From NCBI GenBank assembly GCA_029379225.1, contig JAQYWR010000001.1:62001-126000 (forward strand): a DNA stretch of 64,000 nucleotides. The letters run 5' to 3'. Made by a program: the position numbers and the translations under genes. The stretch's first letter is position 1. Each line of letters opens with the position of its first letter. Source of the stretch: Nostoc sp. S4. GTDB lineage: Bacteria > Cyanobacteriota > Cyanobacteriia > Cyanobacteriales > Nostocaceae. Shown here in pieces: positions 19,767 to 27,834 of this stretch. Below the pieces are notes generated by a model. That model saw only the letters and a list, made by a program, of their open reading frames with translations. It made no database searches and was not told the DNA's origin.

Positions 19767-20633
19767 ATGGATAAGAATAATTTTGAAGCATTTACCAACT
19801 TACCAGCTTTGAAAAAAAATGCTATTCAAGTCTGTGGTCAAGAATTGATTGATAGCTTGACTAAAAAAGGTCTATATGCAAAAGACAGTCAATTCTGGGC
19901 AGAGGTTAATAAAAAGCTAAATATTCCTGATGATGCTTATGAAAGCAGACAGGCTAAAGAAAAAGCAGAACGCGAACGACTATTGTTAGAGAAAAAAGCT
20001 AAAGAGCAAGCAGAAAAACAAAGACTGCTGGCAAATAAAAAAGAAATTTATTGCAAAAACAGAAAAGATTGGAAAATTACTGTTTGTGAACTTCCAGAAT
20101 CAGATATTTTTGGTAAAAATTTTATATCAGAGTGTACTAAAGAACCAGATTTAATACAAACTACTTGGTTTTGTAAGAGCCAAGTAGAAGCGTATAGTAG
20201 AGCTTGTAATCTTGTAGATGAATTTGACATACAACAAGAAAGCTTAAGGATTTTCATGGAAGATTATGTAGTAATGAAACCTTTATATCTAATGCTTATA
20301 TATCTTTCGAGTGGAGATCAACATAATCAATACCTGAACAATAGTCGTGAAAAATCTAAAGAAAATTTTACTAGTGTTAGCTGTTGGAATGGATTTGAAT
20401 TTAGAATAATTGATGCTTTAGAGGCAGAAGGATTGTTAAAAAAATCAGACGATAGAAAAAGTATAATAATAAATAAAAAAGGTATAAAATTAGCAAGATA
20501 TATTCTAAAAAAAATTAATATTGATGGAGTAGACAGGCTTTTAGAGCAGCGAGAATATCATGAAGAATATATTAATTACATAAGTGAATTAGATATTATA
20601 GAGGAAGAAGAAGACGAAGAAGAGGAAGAATAG
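19767..20633 (+). CDS. AT-rich protein with coiled coil, winged-helix-like domain and acidic tail
   Basis: A 288-aa protein, Lys- and Glu-rich, in a stretch clearly more AT-rich than its neighbours, which suggests transfer. Residues about 70-98 form a charged helix (AKEKAERERLLLEKKAKEQA). Residues about 170-255 (PLYLMLIYLSS, then WNGFEFRIIDALEAEGLL, then KSIIINKKGIKLARYIL) have the layout of a small winged-helix domain resembling DUF6429: helix, helix, LeekGLI, wing with KS, then KKGI helix. The tail from about 276 is nearly all Glu and Asp. It is divergent from the 1063-aa/helicase pair. It may be a DNA-binding regulator or an accessory protein of that module (inference); no enzyme motif is visible. 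Confidence 0.65.
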   Translation: MDKNNFEAFTNLPALKKNAIQVCGQELIDSLTKKGLYAKDSQFWAEVNKKLNIPDDAYESRQAKEKAERERLLLEKKAKEQAEKQRLLANKKEIYCKNRKDWKITVCELPESDIFGKNFISECTKEPDLIQTTWFCKSQVEAYSRACNLVDEFDIQQESLRIFMEDYVVMKPLYLMLIYLSSGDQHNQYLNNSREKSKENFTSVSCWNGFEFRIIDALEAEGLLKKSDDRKSIIINKKGIKLARYILKKINIDGVDRLLEQREYHEEYINYISELDIIEEEEDEEEEE

Positions 20634-20795
20634 ATGTTGCCTTGGCACAATGCTTGTTATCTGTAGCAGTCTTAATTGAGAAACGCGATCGCCAGATAGT
20701 TATTAACGTTATTATTCCTAATGTCTTGAACTGAGCCAAGGCTTATGCAAAACTTGAGATCCTTCGCTCCCAGCCGACTTTTAAGGAATCCATCG

Positions 20796-22316
20796 ATGGC
20801 GCATCTAGCACTGCTGAGTGTATCTAATAAAACTGGTTTAATTGACCTAGCCCGTAGTTTGGTTGAAGAATTCGACTTTGATTTAATCAGCAGTGGGGGA
20901 ACAGCCCAAGCACTCAAAGATGCTGGACTCCCAGTTACCAAGGTTGCTGATTATACAGGTTCTCCAGAAATTTTAGGTGGTCGAGTTAAAACCCTGCATC
21001 CGCGAATTCATGGCGGAATTTTGGCACGGCGGGATGTTCCTCAAGATATTACAGATTTAGAAAATAACCAAATTCGCCCGATTAATTTAGTGGTAGTGAA
21101 TCTTTATCCTTTTGAGGAAACTATTGCTAAACCAAGGGTGACATTAGCTGAAGCCGTTGAACAGATTGATATTGGTGGCCCAGCATTGTTGCGGGCATCA
21201 TCGAAAAACTTTGCTCATCTGACGGTATTATGTGACCCAACACAATATGATGAATATTTAGAGGAATTACGGCAAAATAAGGGCGAAGCATCTTTAGAGT
21301 TTCGCCAAAAAGCGGCTTTAAAAGGATTTTTACATACTGCTAACTACGACCTTTGCATCGCATCTTACCTCGCAGGCACACAAAACTACAACCTGAGTGG
21401 CACACAATTACAATCTCTGCGTTACGGCGAAAACCCCCACCAACCCGCCGCCTGGTATCAAACTGGTACTACACCAACGGGATGGGCAGTGGCTACGAAA
21501 CTCCAAGGTAAAGAATTAAGCTACAATAACTTGGTTGATTTAGAAGCTGCACGCCAAATTATTGCAGAATTCACTGATACTCCAGCAGCAACAATTATTA
21601 AACATACAAATCCCTGTGGTACAGCACTAGGAAGCAGTATTTCAGAAGCATATCAAAAAGCTTTCAATGCTGATTCTACTTCTGCCTTTGGTGGAATTGT
21701 GGCACTTAACCGTCCCATAGATGCAGCTACAGCCAGCGAGTTAACCAAAACATTTTTAGAATGTGTGGTTGCACCAGGTTGTGAAGCGGATGCCCAAGAA
21801 ATCTTAGGCAAAAAATCTAACGTGCGAGTTTTGATTTTACCAGATTTGAGCAGTGGAGCTAAAGAAACAGTAAAAGCGATCGCAGGTGGTTTTCTCGTCC
21901 AAGCTGCGGATGACATTACCGCTGATACTAGTCAATGGCAAGTGGTGAGCGAACGTCAACCCACTGCCGACGAGTTAGCCGAATTGCTGTTTGCTTGGAA
22001 AGTTTGCAAACATGTGAAATCCAATGCCATTGTTGTGACAAGCGATCGCACTACACTAGGAGTAGGTGCTGGTCAAATGAACCGCGTCGGCTCAGTGAAA
22101 ATTGCCCTAGAACAAGCCGGGGAAAAAGCTAAAGGCGCAACTCTCGCCAGCGATGGATTTTTCCCCTTCGATGATTCAGTCAAAACAGCAGCAGCAGCAG
22201 GAATTACAGCTATTGTTCAACCAGGCGGAAGTGTGCGCGATAAAGATTCCGTCAAAGCTGCTAATCACCTGGGTTTAGTTATGGTATTAACTGGTGTACG
22301 TCACTTTTTACACTAA
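20796..22316 (+). CDS. purH: bifunctional AICAR transformylase / IMP cyclohydrolase
   Basis: PurH catalyses the last two steps of IMP synthesis. The N-terminal MGS-fold cyclohydrolase has LLSVSNKTGL, SSGGTAQALKDAG and GGRVKTLHPRIHGGILARRD. The C-terminal transformylase has LRYGENPHQ, the KHTNPCG motif, SAFGGIVALNR, WKVCKHVKSNAIV and VGAGQMNRV. I chose the ATG at 20796 (MAHLALLSVSNKTG), which has AAGGA 8 nt upstream and fits the family N-terminus. The frame runs 17 codons further upstream without a family match. It is 506 aa, the normal length. It is followed by the first small-RNA unit, whose promoter begins about 50 bp after the stop. Confidence 0.97.
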   Translation: MAHLALLSVSNKTGLIDLARSLVEEFDFDLISSGGTAQALKDAGLPVTKVADYTGSPEILGGRVKTLHPRIHGGILARRDVPQDITDLENNQIRPINLVVVNLYPFEETIAKPRVTLAEAVEQIDIGGPALLRASSKNFAHLTVLCDPTQYDEYLEELRQNKGEASLEFRQKAALKGFLHTANYDLCIASYLAGTQNYNLSGTQLQSLRYGENPHQPAAWYQTGTTPTGWAVATKLQGKELSYNNLVDLEAARQIIAEFTDTPAATIIKHTNPCGTALGSSISEAYQKAFNADSTSAFGGIVALNRPIDAATASELTKTFLECVVAPGCEADAQEILGKKSNVRVLILPDLSSGAKETVKAIAGGFLVQAADDITADTSQWQVVSERQPTADELAELLFAWKVCKHVKSNAIVVTSDRTTLGVGAGQMNRVGSVKIALEQAGEKAKGATLASDGFFPFDDSVKTAAAAGITAIVQPGGSVRDKDSVKAANHLGLVMVLTGVRHFLH

Positions 22317-22364
22317 CTTATTAGCTCTAATCTGGTGCAGTTTTAAAAGTGTCACTTAAAATAC

Positions 22365-22393
22365 TTGCTCTTTGATGGAAGTAGTGATATCTT
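22365..22393 (+). promoter_or_regulatory. sigma-70-type promoter of the first Yfr2-like unit
   Basis: The -35 box TTGCTC (22365-22370), a 17-bp spacer and the -10 box TATCTT (22388-22393) are conserved at the same place in all three units. This places the transcript start at about 22400-22401. Confidence 0.75.
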
Positions 22394-22400
22394 TCTTGTT

Positions 22401-22469
22401 GTGTGAGGAGCAAGTTAAAAGTAAAAAGCGCCTGGGGTGGAAACACGGCAACACTCCCAAGCGCTTTTT
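22401..22469 (+). ncRNA. yfr2: Yfr2-family small RNA, copy 1
   Basis: A predicted RNA of about 69 nt ending in a terminator hairpin. The 5' end reads GUGUGAGGAGCAAGUU. It is followed by a stem (AAAAAGCGCCUGGG / CCCAAGCGCUUUUU, one C-A mismatch) that closes on a loop containing GGAAACA and GGCAACA. A double GGAAACA-like loop is the mark of the cyanobacterial Yfr2/CyR1 family as I know it. Together with copies 2 and 3 it forms a tandem array with a period of about 162 bp. Confidence 0.8.
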
Positions 22470-22526
22470 AATTTGCATCTAAAAATTGCATTGATTGTAG
22501 AACTTTAAAATTGTTATTCAATATAC

Positions 22527-22555
22527 TTGCCTTTTTTTAGAAGTAGTGATATCGT
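22527..22555 (+). promoter_or_regulatory. promoter of the second Yfr2-like unit
   Basis: TTGCCT (22527-22532), a 17-bp spacer and TATCGT (22550-22555), aligned with the boxes of the other two units. The sequence AGTAGTGATATC before the start is shared with unit 1. Confidence 0.75.
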
Positions 22556-22561
22556 TTAGTT

Positions 22562-22632
22562 GTGTGTGAGGAGCAAGTTAAGAATAAAAAGCGTTTGGGG
22601 TGGAAACACGGCAACACTCCCAAACGCTTTTT
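22562..22632 (+). ncRNA. yfr2: Yfr2-family small RNA, copy 2
   Basis: A predicted transcript of about 71 nt. Its hairpin arms GCGTTTGGG and CCCAAACGC pair perfectly, whereas copies 1 and 3 carry other bases at the same positions. The loop (GGAAACACGGCAACA) is identical in all three. It ends in a U-run, so the hairpin also serves as terminator. Confidence 0.8.
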
Positions 22633-22688
22633 AATTTGTGTCTAGAAATTAGATATTGGTGCAGTTTTCAAAGTGTCACTCAATACAT

Positions 22689-22716
22689 TTGCTTTTTAGT
22701 TCAGCAGTGATATTTT
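22689..22716 (+). promoter_or_regulatory. promoter of the third Yfr2-like unit
   Basis: TTGCTT (22689-22694), a 16-bp spacer and TATTTT (22711-22716), in register with the first two units. Confidence 0.7.
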
Positions 22717-22722
22717 TTAGTT

Positions 22723-22793
22723 GTGTGTGAGGAGCAAGTTAAGAATAAAAAGCGTCTGGGGTGGAAACACGGCAACACTCCCAGGCGCTTTTT
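22723..22793 (+). ncRNA. yfr2: Yfr2-family small RNA, copy 3
   Basis: A predicted transcript of about 71 nt with arms GCGTCTGGG and CCCAGGCGC, which pair with one G-U. Relative to copy 2, a T-A pair has become C-G (compensatory) and another has become T-G. The upstream segment beginning GGTGCAGTTTT, near 22657, is shared with unit 1 (near 22334). Confidence 0.8.
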
Positions 22794-23442
22794 AATTAGT
22801 GATACTCAATACTCAATAGTCATCAACTTCAAACGGAATAATTTATTTGTTGGAATTTCCTAACCCAAGCTACGTTTGTTAATCTTTCTGATTAGGTTGA
22901 GGTAAAGAGATATTTCCTAAGTAATTTACTTTGAGTACTTAGATATCAGAAGTCTCAGATGCGAGTAAGCTGTTCCACATAAAAATTGCATATATTTGGC
23001 GGGCGAGACGCCCACCCCACAAGAAATGTACAATTTCAGATTATGCAAACTAGATGTGGTTTAGCTTAACCATCTGGCAAAATCTGTTGGGTAGTTTTCG
23101 GCAAGATATTTACAGTTGTTACCGTAGGTCAAAGACAAGTTTTTTCTAAGTATATATATTGAAAAATTGTTGTCTAATATACCATTTTTATATTTGATTA
23201 TTGAGAATGGTGTAAGATATCGGTTATACGGTTTCTTTATGAAGCTGCAATATACTTTTACCTCCGGCTAACGCTATCCCCCGATGCTTTGGGGAGCTAG
23301 TATGCCCTTGCGGTCTGCGACAGCCAAGCATCTGGCATGGGACTACAGGGGGGTTTATAGGGCGCATCTTTATACAGAATTGGTATTAACAAAAAAGTTT
23401 CAAATTAATTACTATTAACTATTGATTAATAACTAAATTATT
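22794..23442. other. 649-bp intergenic region with dispersed repeats
   Basis: I see no gene. Two repeat pieces stand out. One is a GC hairpin at 22999-23020 (GGGCGAGACGCCC followed by ACCCCAC). The other is a GC-rich block at about 23261-23360, in which GATGCTTTGG is answered by CCAAGCATC. Both look like dispersed cyanobacterial intergenic elements. The promoter of the ABC ATPase gene should lie near 23360-23440 (AT-rich); I cannot place it exactly. Confidence 0.5.
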
Positions 23443-24207
23443 ATGCCAAACACTATTTCAATTACCGATTCTCTAGTTCCTAATCCTATATCGAAATCAG
23501 ATATTATTCGTTTAGAAAATATATTTAAAGTCTATGGCATTGGTGAAACTGAAGTCAAAGCACTCAACAATGTAAATTTGACTATCCACGAAGGCGAATA
23601 TTGTTCAATTATGGGGCCTTCTGGTTCTGGTAAATCCACAGCCATGAATATTATCGGCTGTTTAGACCGACCCACAGGCGGACATTATTACTTAGATAAT
23701 ATTGATGTGGCGCAAATGGACGATAAATCTTTAGCACACATCCGTAATAAAAAGCTGGGGTTTGTCTTCCAACAATTCCATTTATTGCCCCAACTAACAG
23801 CGCTAGAAAATGTGATACTGCCGATGATGTATGCTAATGTAAACCCAAAAGAAAGACGCGATCGCGCCACAGAAGCACTGACACGAGTCGGTTTAGCAAA
23901 TCGCCTCAACAATAAACCAACTCAATTATCTGGGGGACAACAACAAAGAGTAGCGATCGCCCGTGCCATTGTCAACCGTCCTGTAGTACTTTTAGCCGAT
24001 GAACCCACCGGCGCACTTGATTCGCGCACAACCCAAGAAGTCTTAAATATCTTTGGCGAACTCAATGCTAGTGGAATCACTGTTGTTATGGTAACCCACG
24101 AACCAGAAGTTGCCCGTCAAACTCAGCGGATTGTTTGGTTTCGTGATGGTCAAGTGGTAAACTCAAATCTGACTCCATCTGAATTAAGCCAGTTGGCTGT
24201 ATCATAA
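23443..24207 (+). CDS. MacB/LolD-type ABC transporter ATP-binding protein, orphan
   Basis: A 254-aa ATPase of the MacB/LolD/DevA group. It has Walker A GPSGSGKST, the Q-loop segment LGFVFQQFHLLPQ, signature LSGGQQQR, Walker B LLADEPTGALD and the H-loop VTHE. Such ATPases normally work with a FtsX/MacB-like permease and a HlyD-like adaptor. Neither partner is next to it: purH and small RNAs lie upstream, and a terminator then a convergent carotenoid-protein gene lie downstream. It could be a spare DevA-like subunit for heterocyst glycolipid-type export or serve a permease encoded elsewhere (inference). Confidence 0.92.
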   Translation: MPNTISITDSLVPNPISKSDIIRLENIFKVYGIGETEVKALNNVNLTIHEGEYCSIMGPSGSGKSTAMNIIGCLDRPTGGHYYLDNIDVAQMDDKSLAHIRNKKLGFVFQQFHLLPQLTALENVILPMMYANVNPKERRDRATEALTRVGLANRLNNKPTQLSGGQQQRVAIARAIVNRPVVLLADEPTGALDSRTTQEVLNIFGELNASGITVVMVTHEPEVARQTQRIVWFRDGQVVNSNLTPSELSQLAVS

Positions 24208-24232
24208 ATTTTTAATTAAATATTTAAAGCTA

Positions 24233-24273
24233 AAGATCCTGTACTTCTTAAATAAGTGCAGGATCTTCTTTTT
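24233..24273 (+). terminator. strong rho-independent terminator between convergent genes
   Basis: AAGATCCTG pairs perfectly with CAGGATCTT. The stem continues with a T-G pair and ACTT/AAGT around a 7-nt loop and is followed by CTTTTT. It lies 25 bp after the ABC gene and could also stop the oppositely transcribed carotenoid-protein gene. Confidence 0.85.
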
Positions 24274-24301
24274 CACGGTTATAAATATGGATTTGGTCTA
24301 A

Positions 24302-24832
24302 TTACAAACTTGGAGTTTTACCGGTTTGTGCTTGCGTCTCAATTGGCTTAACATCGGTATAACCCATTTCATCAGCTATTGTTCGGAATATCGAAATTTG
24401 CTCCTCAAATTCTAGTCCTTCAATTTGCGAAAGCAAATCATTAATCGCTTGACTTGGTTTGTAGGTAGCTGGTAAATCAACCACTTTATCACCCATAGCT
24501 ACTGCCCAAGCATACCAAACTAACAGCTGGTTATTTTCTTTTATCGCCCCATAGGCACGAGAATATTCCGTATCTTTACGGTTAACGATATCCCGCATAA
24601 TATTCAATTGCTCTTCATCGGATAAATCATAATATTTTCCTAGCAGAAGTGGTGCTAATTCTGGATCGGTAGCAGCAGGAGCAGCTGGAGTAACTGAATC
24701 ACCCATTTTTTTATAAACCAAATAGAACCAAGCTAATTTTGCATCGGTATCTAAAGCGTTAAACTCATCTACCACTTTTTGAGTTTCATTACTTTGAGCT
24801 TGAGCAGTATTTTTATCGTAACTTGCACTCAT
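24302..24832 (-). CDS. hcp: helical carotenoid protein (OCP N-terminal domain homologue)
   Basis: A 176-aa all-helical protein homologous to the N-terminal half of the orange carotenoid protein, without the NTF2-like C-terminal domain. Family marks are the LDTDAKLAWFYLVYKKMG helix (Trp and Tyr lining the carotenoid pocket), DLSDEEQLNIMRDIV, LLVWYAWAVAMG and the FEEQISIFRTIADEMGY end. In cyanobacteria such HCPs bind carotenoid and act as singlet-oxygen quenchers or carotenoid carriers, depending on subclade. I cannot assign the subclade. The N-terminus and C-terminal tail (IETQAQTGKTPSL) look disordered. The start is the ATG at 24832. Confidence 0.93.
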   Translation of the reverse strand: MSASYDKNTAQAQSNETQKVVDEFNALDTDAKLAWFYLVYKKMGDSVTPAAPAATDPELAPLLLGKYYDLSDEEQLNIMRDIVNRKDTEYSRAYGAIKENNQLLVWYAWAVAMGDKVVDLPATYKPSQAINDLLSQIEGLEFEEQISIFRTIADEMGYTDVKPIETQAQTGKTPSL

Positions 24833-25049
24833 AACTTGTCTCTAAATGTAATTTAATAGACCAAATTAAGAGTTACCAAAGTCCTAGAATAAAATTCTAC
24901 TATCGATAGAAAGAATTATTATTTTTTTTTAATCGTGTATTAATCTACCCTTTAATAGAGGTAAAAATCTCTCGTAAGGAAGTAATCAAGTAGCAAATTA
25001 CTTAGTTATACTTACCTCCAGCAAAAAAAATTTACCTTAGGTTTTAATT

Positions 25050-25424
25050 ATGCCAGATGAAGTAAAAACTGATGTTAATGAAGCTCCTACCCATGATGCC
25101 CAATTAGCTGCGGACAGCATAGCTAGTGGTGAAGAAGCAGCACCAAAGGTGGATTTTGACGCTGATTATGCAGCCGCACAAAAATTGAGCGTTAGTGATG
25201 TTGACCGCACAGGTAAAGGAGCAGCGGCAGCCGAAGCAGCAACTGCTCCTCAAAATAAAGTCCCTGAGGCAAAAGAGGTAAAAACCCAAGCGACGCAGTC
25301 AACTGGTAATCCAGATGATTATAAAGAGTTAGCTAAAGATGTTAAAAACTCTCAGACTGAGAGTGTGGCTAATGTCGATGATGAGTTAGTAGAAGAAGCT
25401 TTAGAAAAAGGTCAACCTAAATAG
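25050..25424 (+). CDS. acidic, disordered hypothetical protein
   Basis: A 124-aa protein very rich in Ala, Asp, Glu and Lys, with no hydrophobic core, so probably intrinsically disordered. Stretches such as DFDADYAAAQKLSVSDVDR, NPDDYKELAKDVKNS and VDDELVEEALEKG suggest short amphipathic helices. Codon usage and an ATG after an AT-rich leader support a real gene. It is divergent from the carotenoid-protein gene (217 bp between them). I do not recognise the family. Confidence 0.6.
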   Translation: MPDEVKTDVNEAPTHDAQLAADSIASGEEAAPKVDFDADYAAAQKLSVSDVDRTGKGAAAAEAATAPQNKVPEAKEVKTQATQSTGNPDDYKELAKDVKNSQTESVANVDDELVEEALEKGQPK

Positions 25425-25846
25425 GTTTTCTCCAGCTTTTGAGAGTCGATAGTTAATGGTAGAATTTCTACTATGGACTTTTGACGTAAAAATTTAGCAA
25501 TCAGGAGCGGAGCCAAAGATGCTGCACGGCTTGGCGTCAGAATTAGGTGTTAGTAAGCAGTTTAATAGAACTAATGTATTTATTAATCACAAGTTTTCCT
25601 AATTCTTAAACTATTCTAGCTCCTGAATTTTACCTTTTAATTATTAATCAAAGTATCCTAATTTGAGATTTTTGACGTAAAAATTTAATTCAATAAAAAT
25701 TGAAAGTTATTATATTACGAGACTAATAGAAAAGTAATAGGTCGCACTTGCATGTAAGCACATCTTTTTATATTGGGAATTGACGGTTGACAGTTAACCG
25801 CAGCGGTCAACAAACTTAGGAAGTGACTGTGCAGTTTATCAAAAAT
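25425..25846. repeat. 422-bp intergenic region with direct repeat
   Basis: I see no gene. An 18-bp direct repeat, TTTTGACGTAAAAATTTA, occurs at 25489-25506 and again at 25670-25687, enclosing an element with related inverted ends (CAGGAGC ... GCTCCTG). Similar CAGGAGC-type pieces occur near 57305-57356, so this is a dispersed element. Confidence 0.55.
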
Positions 25847-27142
25847 TTACCACTGTCTTAGAGCGATCGCTATTCCTTGTTGCAAATCTGGTGTTAGTGC
25901 AGAGTTATTTACTAACTGCTGCAATTTTTGATATGCAACTTCTCGATTCAGATTTTTCAGTGCTGCGATCGCATGTAGTCTCACTGATGGATTAGAATCA
26001 GCTAGCAGCGAAATTAATGGTTGAATTGCTTGGATTTTTCCTAACTGTCCTAAAGATAGGGCGATCGCACTTTTGATATTGGCAATTTTTGTAGCTGGAT
26101 GTTGCGATCGCAATATTTGTAATAAAATTTCTGCGGCTGGTTTTGTTAGCTGCGACTTTTGCACTCGCCCTAAAACTATGACAATTTCTTGCCACACTGT
26201 TTGCGATGCACTTTGATGAAATATTGTTTGTAAATAATCCAAACTCAATGGTGTCTCCATCCAACTTAAAGCCCGGATAGTTTCTAATTGCAACCTTATT
26301 GGTATCTGGGATGACAACAAATCAAATAAGTGTTTGGCAGCCTCATCGCAACCCATCCGAGAAAGGCTAACGACTGCTGCACAACAAACATCAAGGTTAA
26401 GGTCGTATAGCTTGGGTTGCAATCTGGTGACTAAATCTAATGTTTGGCACAAGTCAGTGCGAAAGCCTAAACCAACTACTGCTACACGTCTAACTGTAGC
26501 TGCTACATCATCCAAAGCATTTAACAGTACTGGTGGTACGCGTTCGTCGTGAAAACTGCTTAGGGCTTCAATTGCAGCAGCGCGAATTTCCGCTTGCGGA
26601 TCTTGCACTACACTCAACAACGGTAGAATAATTTCTGTTTGGGAAATATAACAAAGCGATCGCACTGCTAAAAGTCGTGTATCTGGATCTGCTAAAAGTT
26701 GAGTTAGCGAACTAATAGCAACACTACCCATTTGTCCCAATGCTGTAGTTGCGAGCGCTTTGAGTTCTTCTTCCTCATCGGTTTTCAATAATTCCACTAA
26801 AGCTGCGATGGCATCTGGGTGCTGAAATTCCCCTAAACTCCGTGCTGCATACCAGCGTAATTCTTCCTCTGCGTCTTCATCTTTTAATATTTCAATCAGT
26901 GGTGGGATAGCAATATTTCCCAAATGAGTTAATACCTTAGTCATTTCCCAGCGTTGCTGAAAATCCCCCATCTCTAAGATTGAAAGGGTTAATTTCAGCA
27001 GATGTTCTCGATTTTTAATTATCTCTGGATGCTCAAGGTCTGCCCCTAAAATTAATTGTTGTAAATATTGAATTAGTGATGACCAATCAGCTGCATCATG
27101 TGCTGTTTGGGCTCGCGCCAAAAGCTGGTTGATATGATTCAC
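25847..27142 (-). CDS. HEAT-repeat protein (PBS-lyase HEAT-like)
   Basis: A 431-aa solenoid of about 10-12 HEAT-like repeats (for example DEEEELKALATTALGQMG, DPDTRLLAVRSLCYIS, DPQAEIRAAAIEALSSF and DSNPSVRLHAIAALKNL). Similar repeats occur in phycobilin lyase subunits CpcE/F and in scaffold proteins. The absence of any phycobilisome neighbour makes a scaffold role more likely. The initiator appears to be GTG at 27142. It follows the Rieske gene after only 15 bp on the same strand, so the two are probably one operon. Confidence 0.9.
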   Translation of the reverse strand: MNHINQLLARAQTAHDAADWSSLIQYLQQLILGADLEHPEIIKNREHLLKLTLSILEMGDFQQRWEMTKVLTHLGNIAIPPLIEILKDEDAEEELRWYAARSLGEFQHPDAIAALVELLKTDEEEELKALATTALGQMGSVAISSLTQLLADPDTRLLAVRSLCYISQTEIILPLLSVVQDPQAEIRAAAIEALSSFHDERVPPVLLNALDDVAATVRRVAVVGLGFRTDLCQTLDLVTRLQPKLYDLNLDVCCAAVVSLSRMGCDEAAKHLFDLLSSQIPIRLQLETIRALSWMETPLSLDYLQTIFHQSASQTVWQEIVIVLGRVQKSQLTKPAAEILLQILRSQHPATKIANIKSAIALSLGQLGKIQAIQPLISLLADSNPSVRLHAIAALKNLNREVAYQKLQQLVNNSALTPDLQQGIAIALRQW

Positions 27143-27157
27143 GATTCTCTAAATTAT

Positions 27158-27571
27158 TTAACTTGGCTTAACTTCAACTGAACTATTCTCTATTTTGACG
27201 GCATAAGTTTTCAGCGCTTCTGTTGCTGGGCCTTTCTGCACTTTCCCATCAATACTGTATTCCGAACCATGACAGGGACAGACGAATTTTTTGGCGGCAG
27301 CTTTCCATCCCACCGTACAACCTGCGTGAGTACAAGTAGGGTTAACAGCCGTCAAATTTGCAGATTTAGATGTCCCGATTACCAACACAGGCCCAGCAGG
27401 TGAGTTTTTCGCCAGCAATTGACCTGTTTTATCTAATTCTGCTGATGTGCCTATTGTTTGCCAATCGGTTGATGCTGACTTGGTGCCAGAAGAACAAGCT
27501 GCGATCGCTACAGGTAGAGAACTCGCTAGCCAACCTAAACCTACCCAATTAATAAAATCACGACGTTTCAT
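27158..27571 (-). CDS. Tat-exported Rieske [2Fe-2S] protein, possible lipoprotein
   Basis: A 137-aa protein with a twin-arginine leader (MKRRDFINWVGLGW) and a hydrophobic segment ending in AIAACSSG, which also fits a lipobox. The Rieske cluster motifs are CTHAGC and CPCHGS, with the Cys-His pairs that ligate [2Fe-2S]. It is shorter than PetC (about 180 aa) and lacks its long membrane helix plus hinge pattern. It is therefore a Rieske-type electron carrier outside or on the membrane rather than the main cytochrome b6f subunit. It is first in an apparent operon with the HEAT-repeat gene. The partner is unknown. Confidence 0.9.
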   Translation of the reverse strand: MKRRDFINWVGLGWLASSLPVAIAACSSGTKSASTDWQTIGTSAELDKTGQLLAKNSPAGPVLVIGTSKSANLTAVNPTCTHAGCTVGWKAAAKKFVCPCHGSEYSIDGKVQKGPATEALKTYAVKIENSSVEVKPS

Positions 27572-27834
27572 AACTGTTGAAATAATATTTAACGCTCAAA
27601 GCTTTTGAAAACAGATTTTTGATTCTGAATTAAACTATACCAGTCCTAAATAAGGCCCAAGGACGACCAGCAGGAAAATTTTTACAACTCAAATTGGATT
27701 GCTATATCGTAATCCAAAATTGCTTTATTTATCTTAAATACTTTTATATACAAGGGCTTGGCGTTACTTACTGGGTAATTTGATGCAAAAAATGCATACA
27801 CCTCATACATTTTCTGCATTTTTACTGAAAAATT

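Noticed and set aside
22365..22793. CRISPR array
   Set aside because: The three repeats are about 162 bp apart, contain promoters and terminators, and the sequence between the hairpins is itself partly repeated, unlike spacers.
22401..22793. NsiR1 tandem array
   Set aside because: NsiR1 is also a tandem small RNA in Nostocales but is known from upstream of hetF, which is absent here; the double GGAAACA-like loop fits Yfr2 better.
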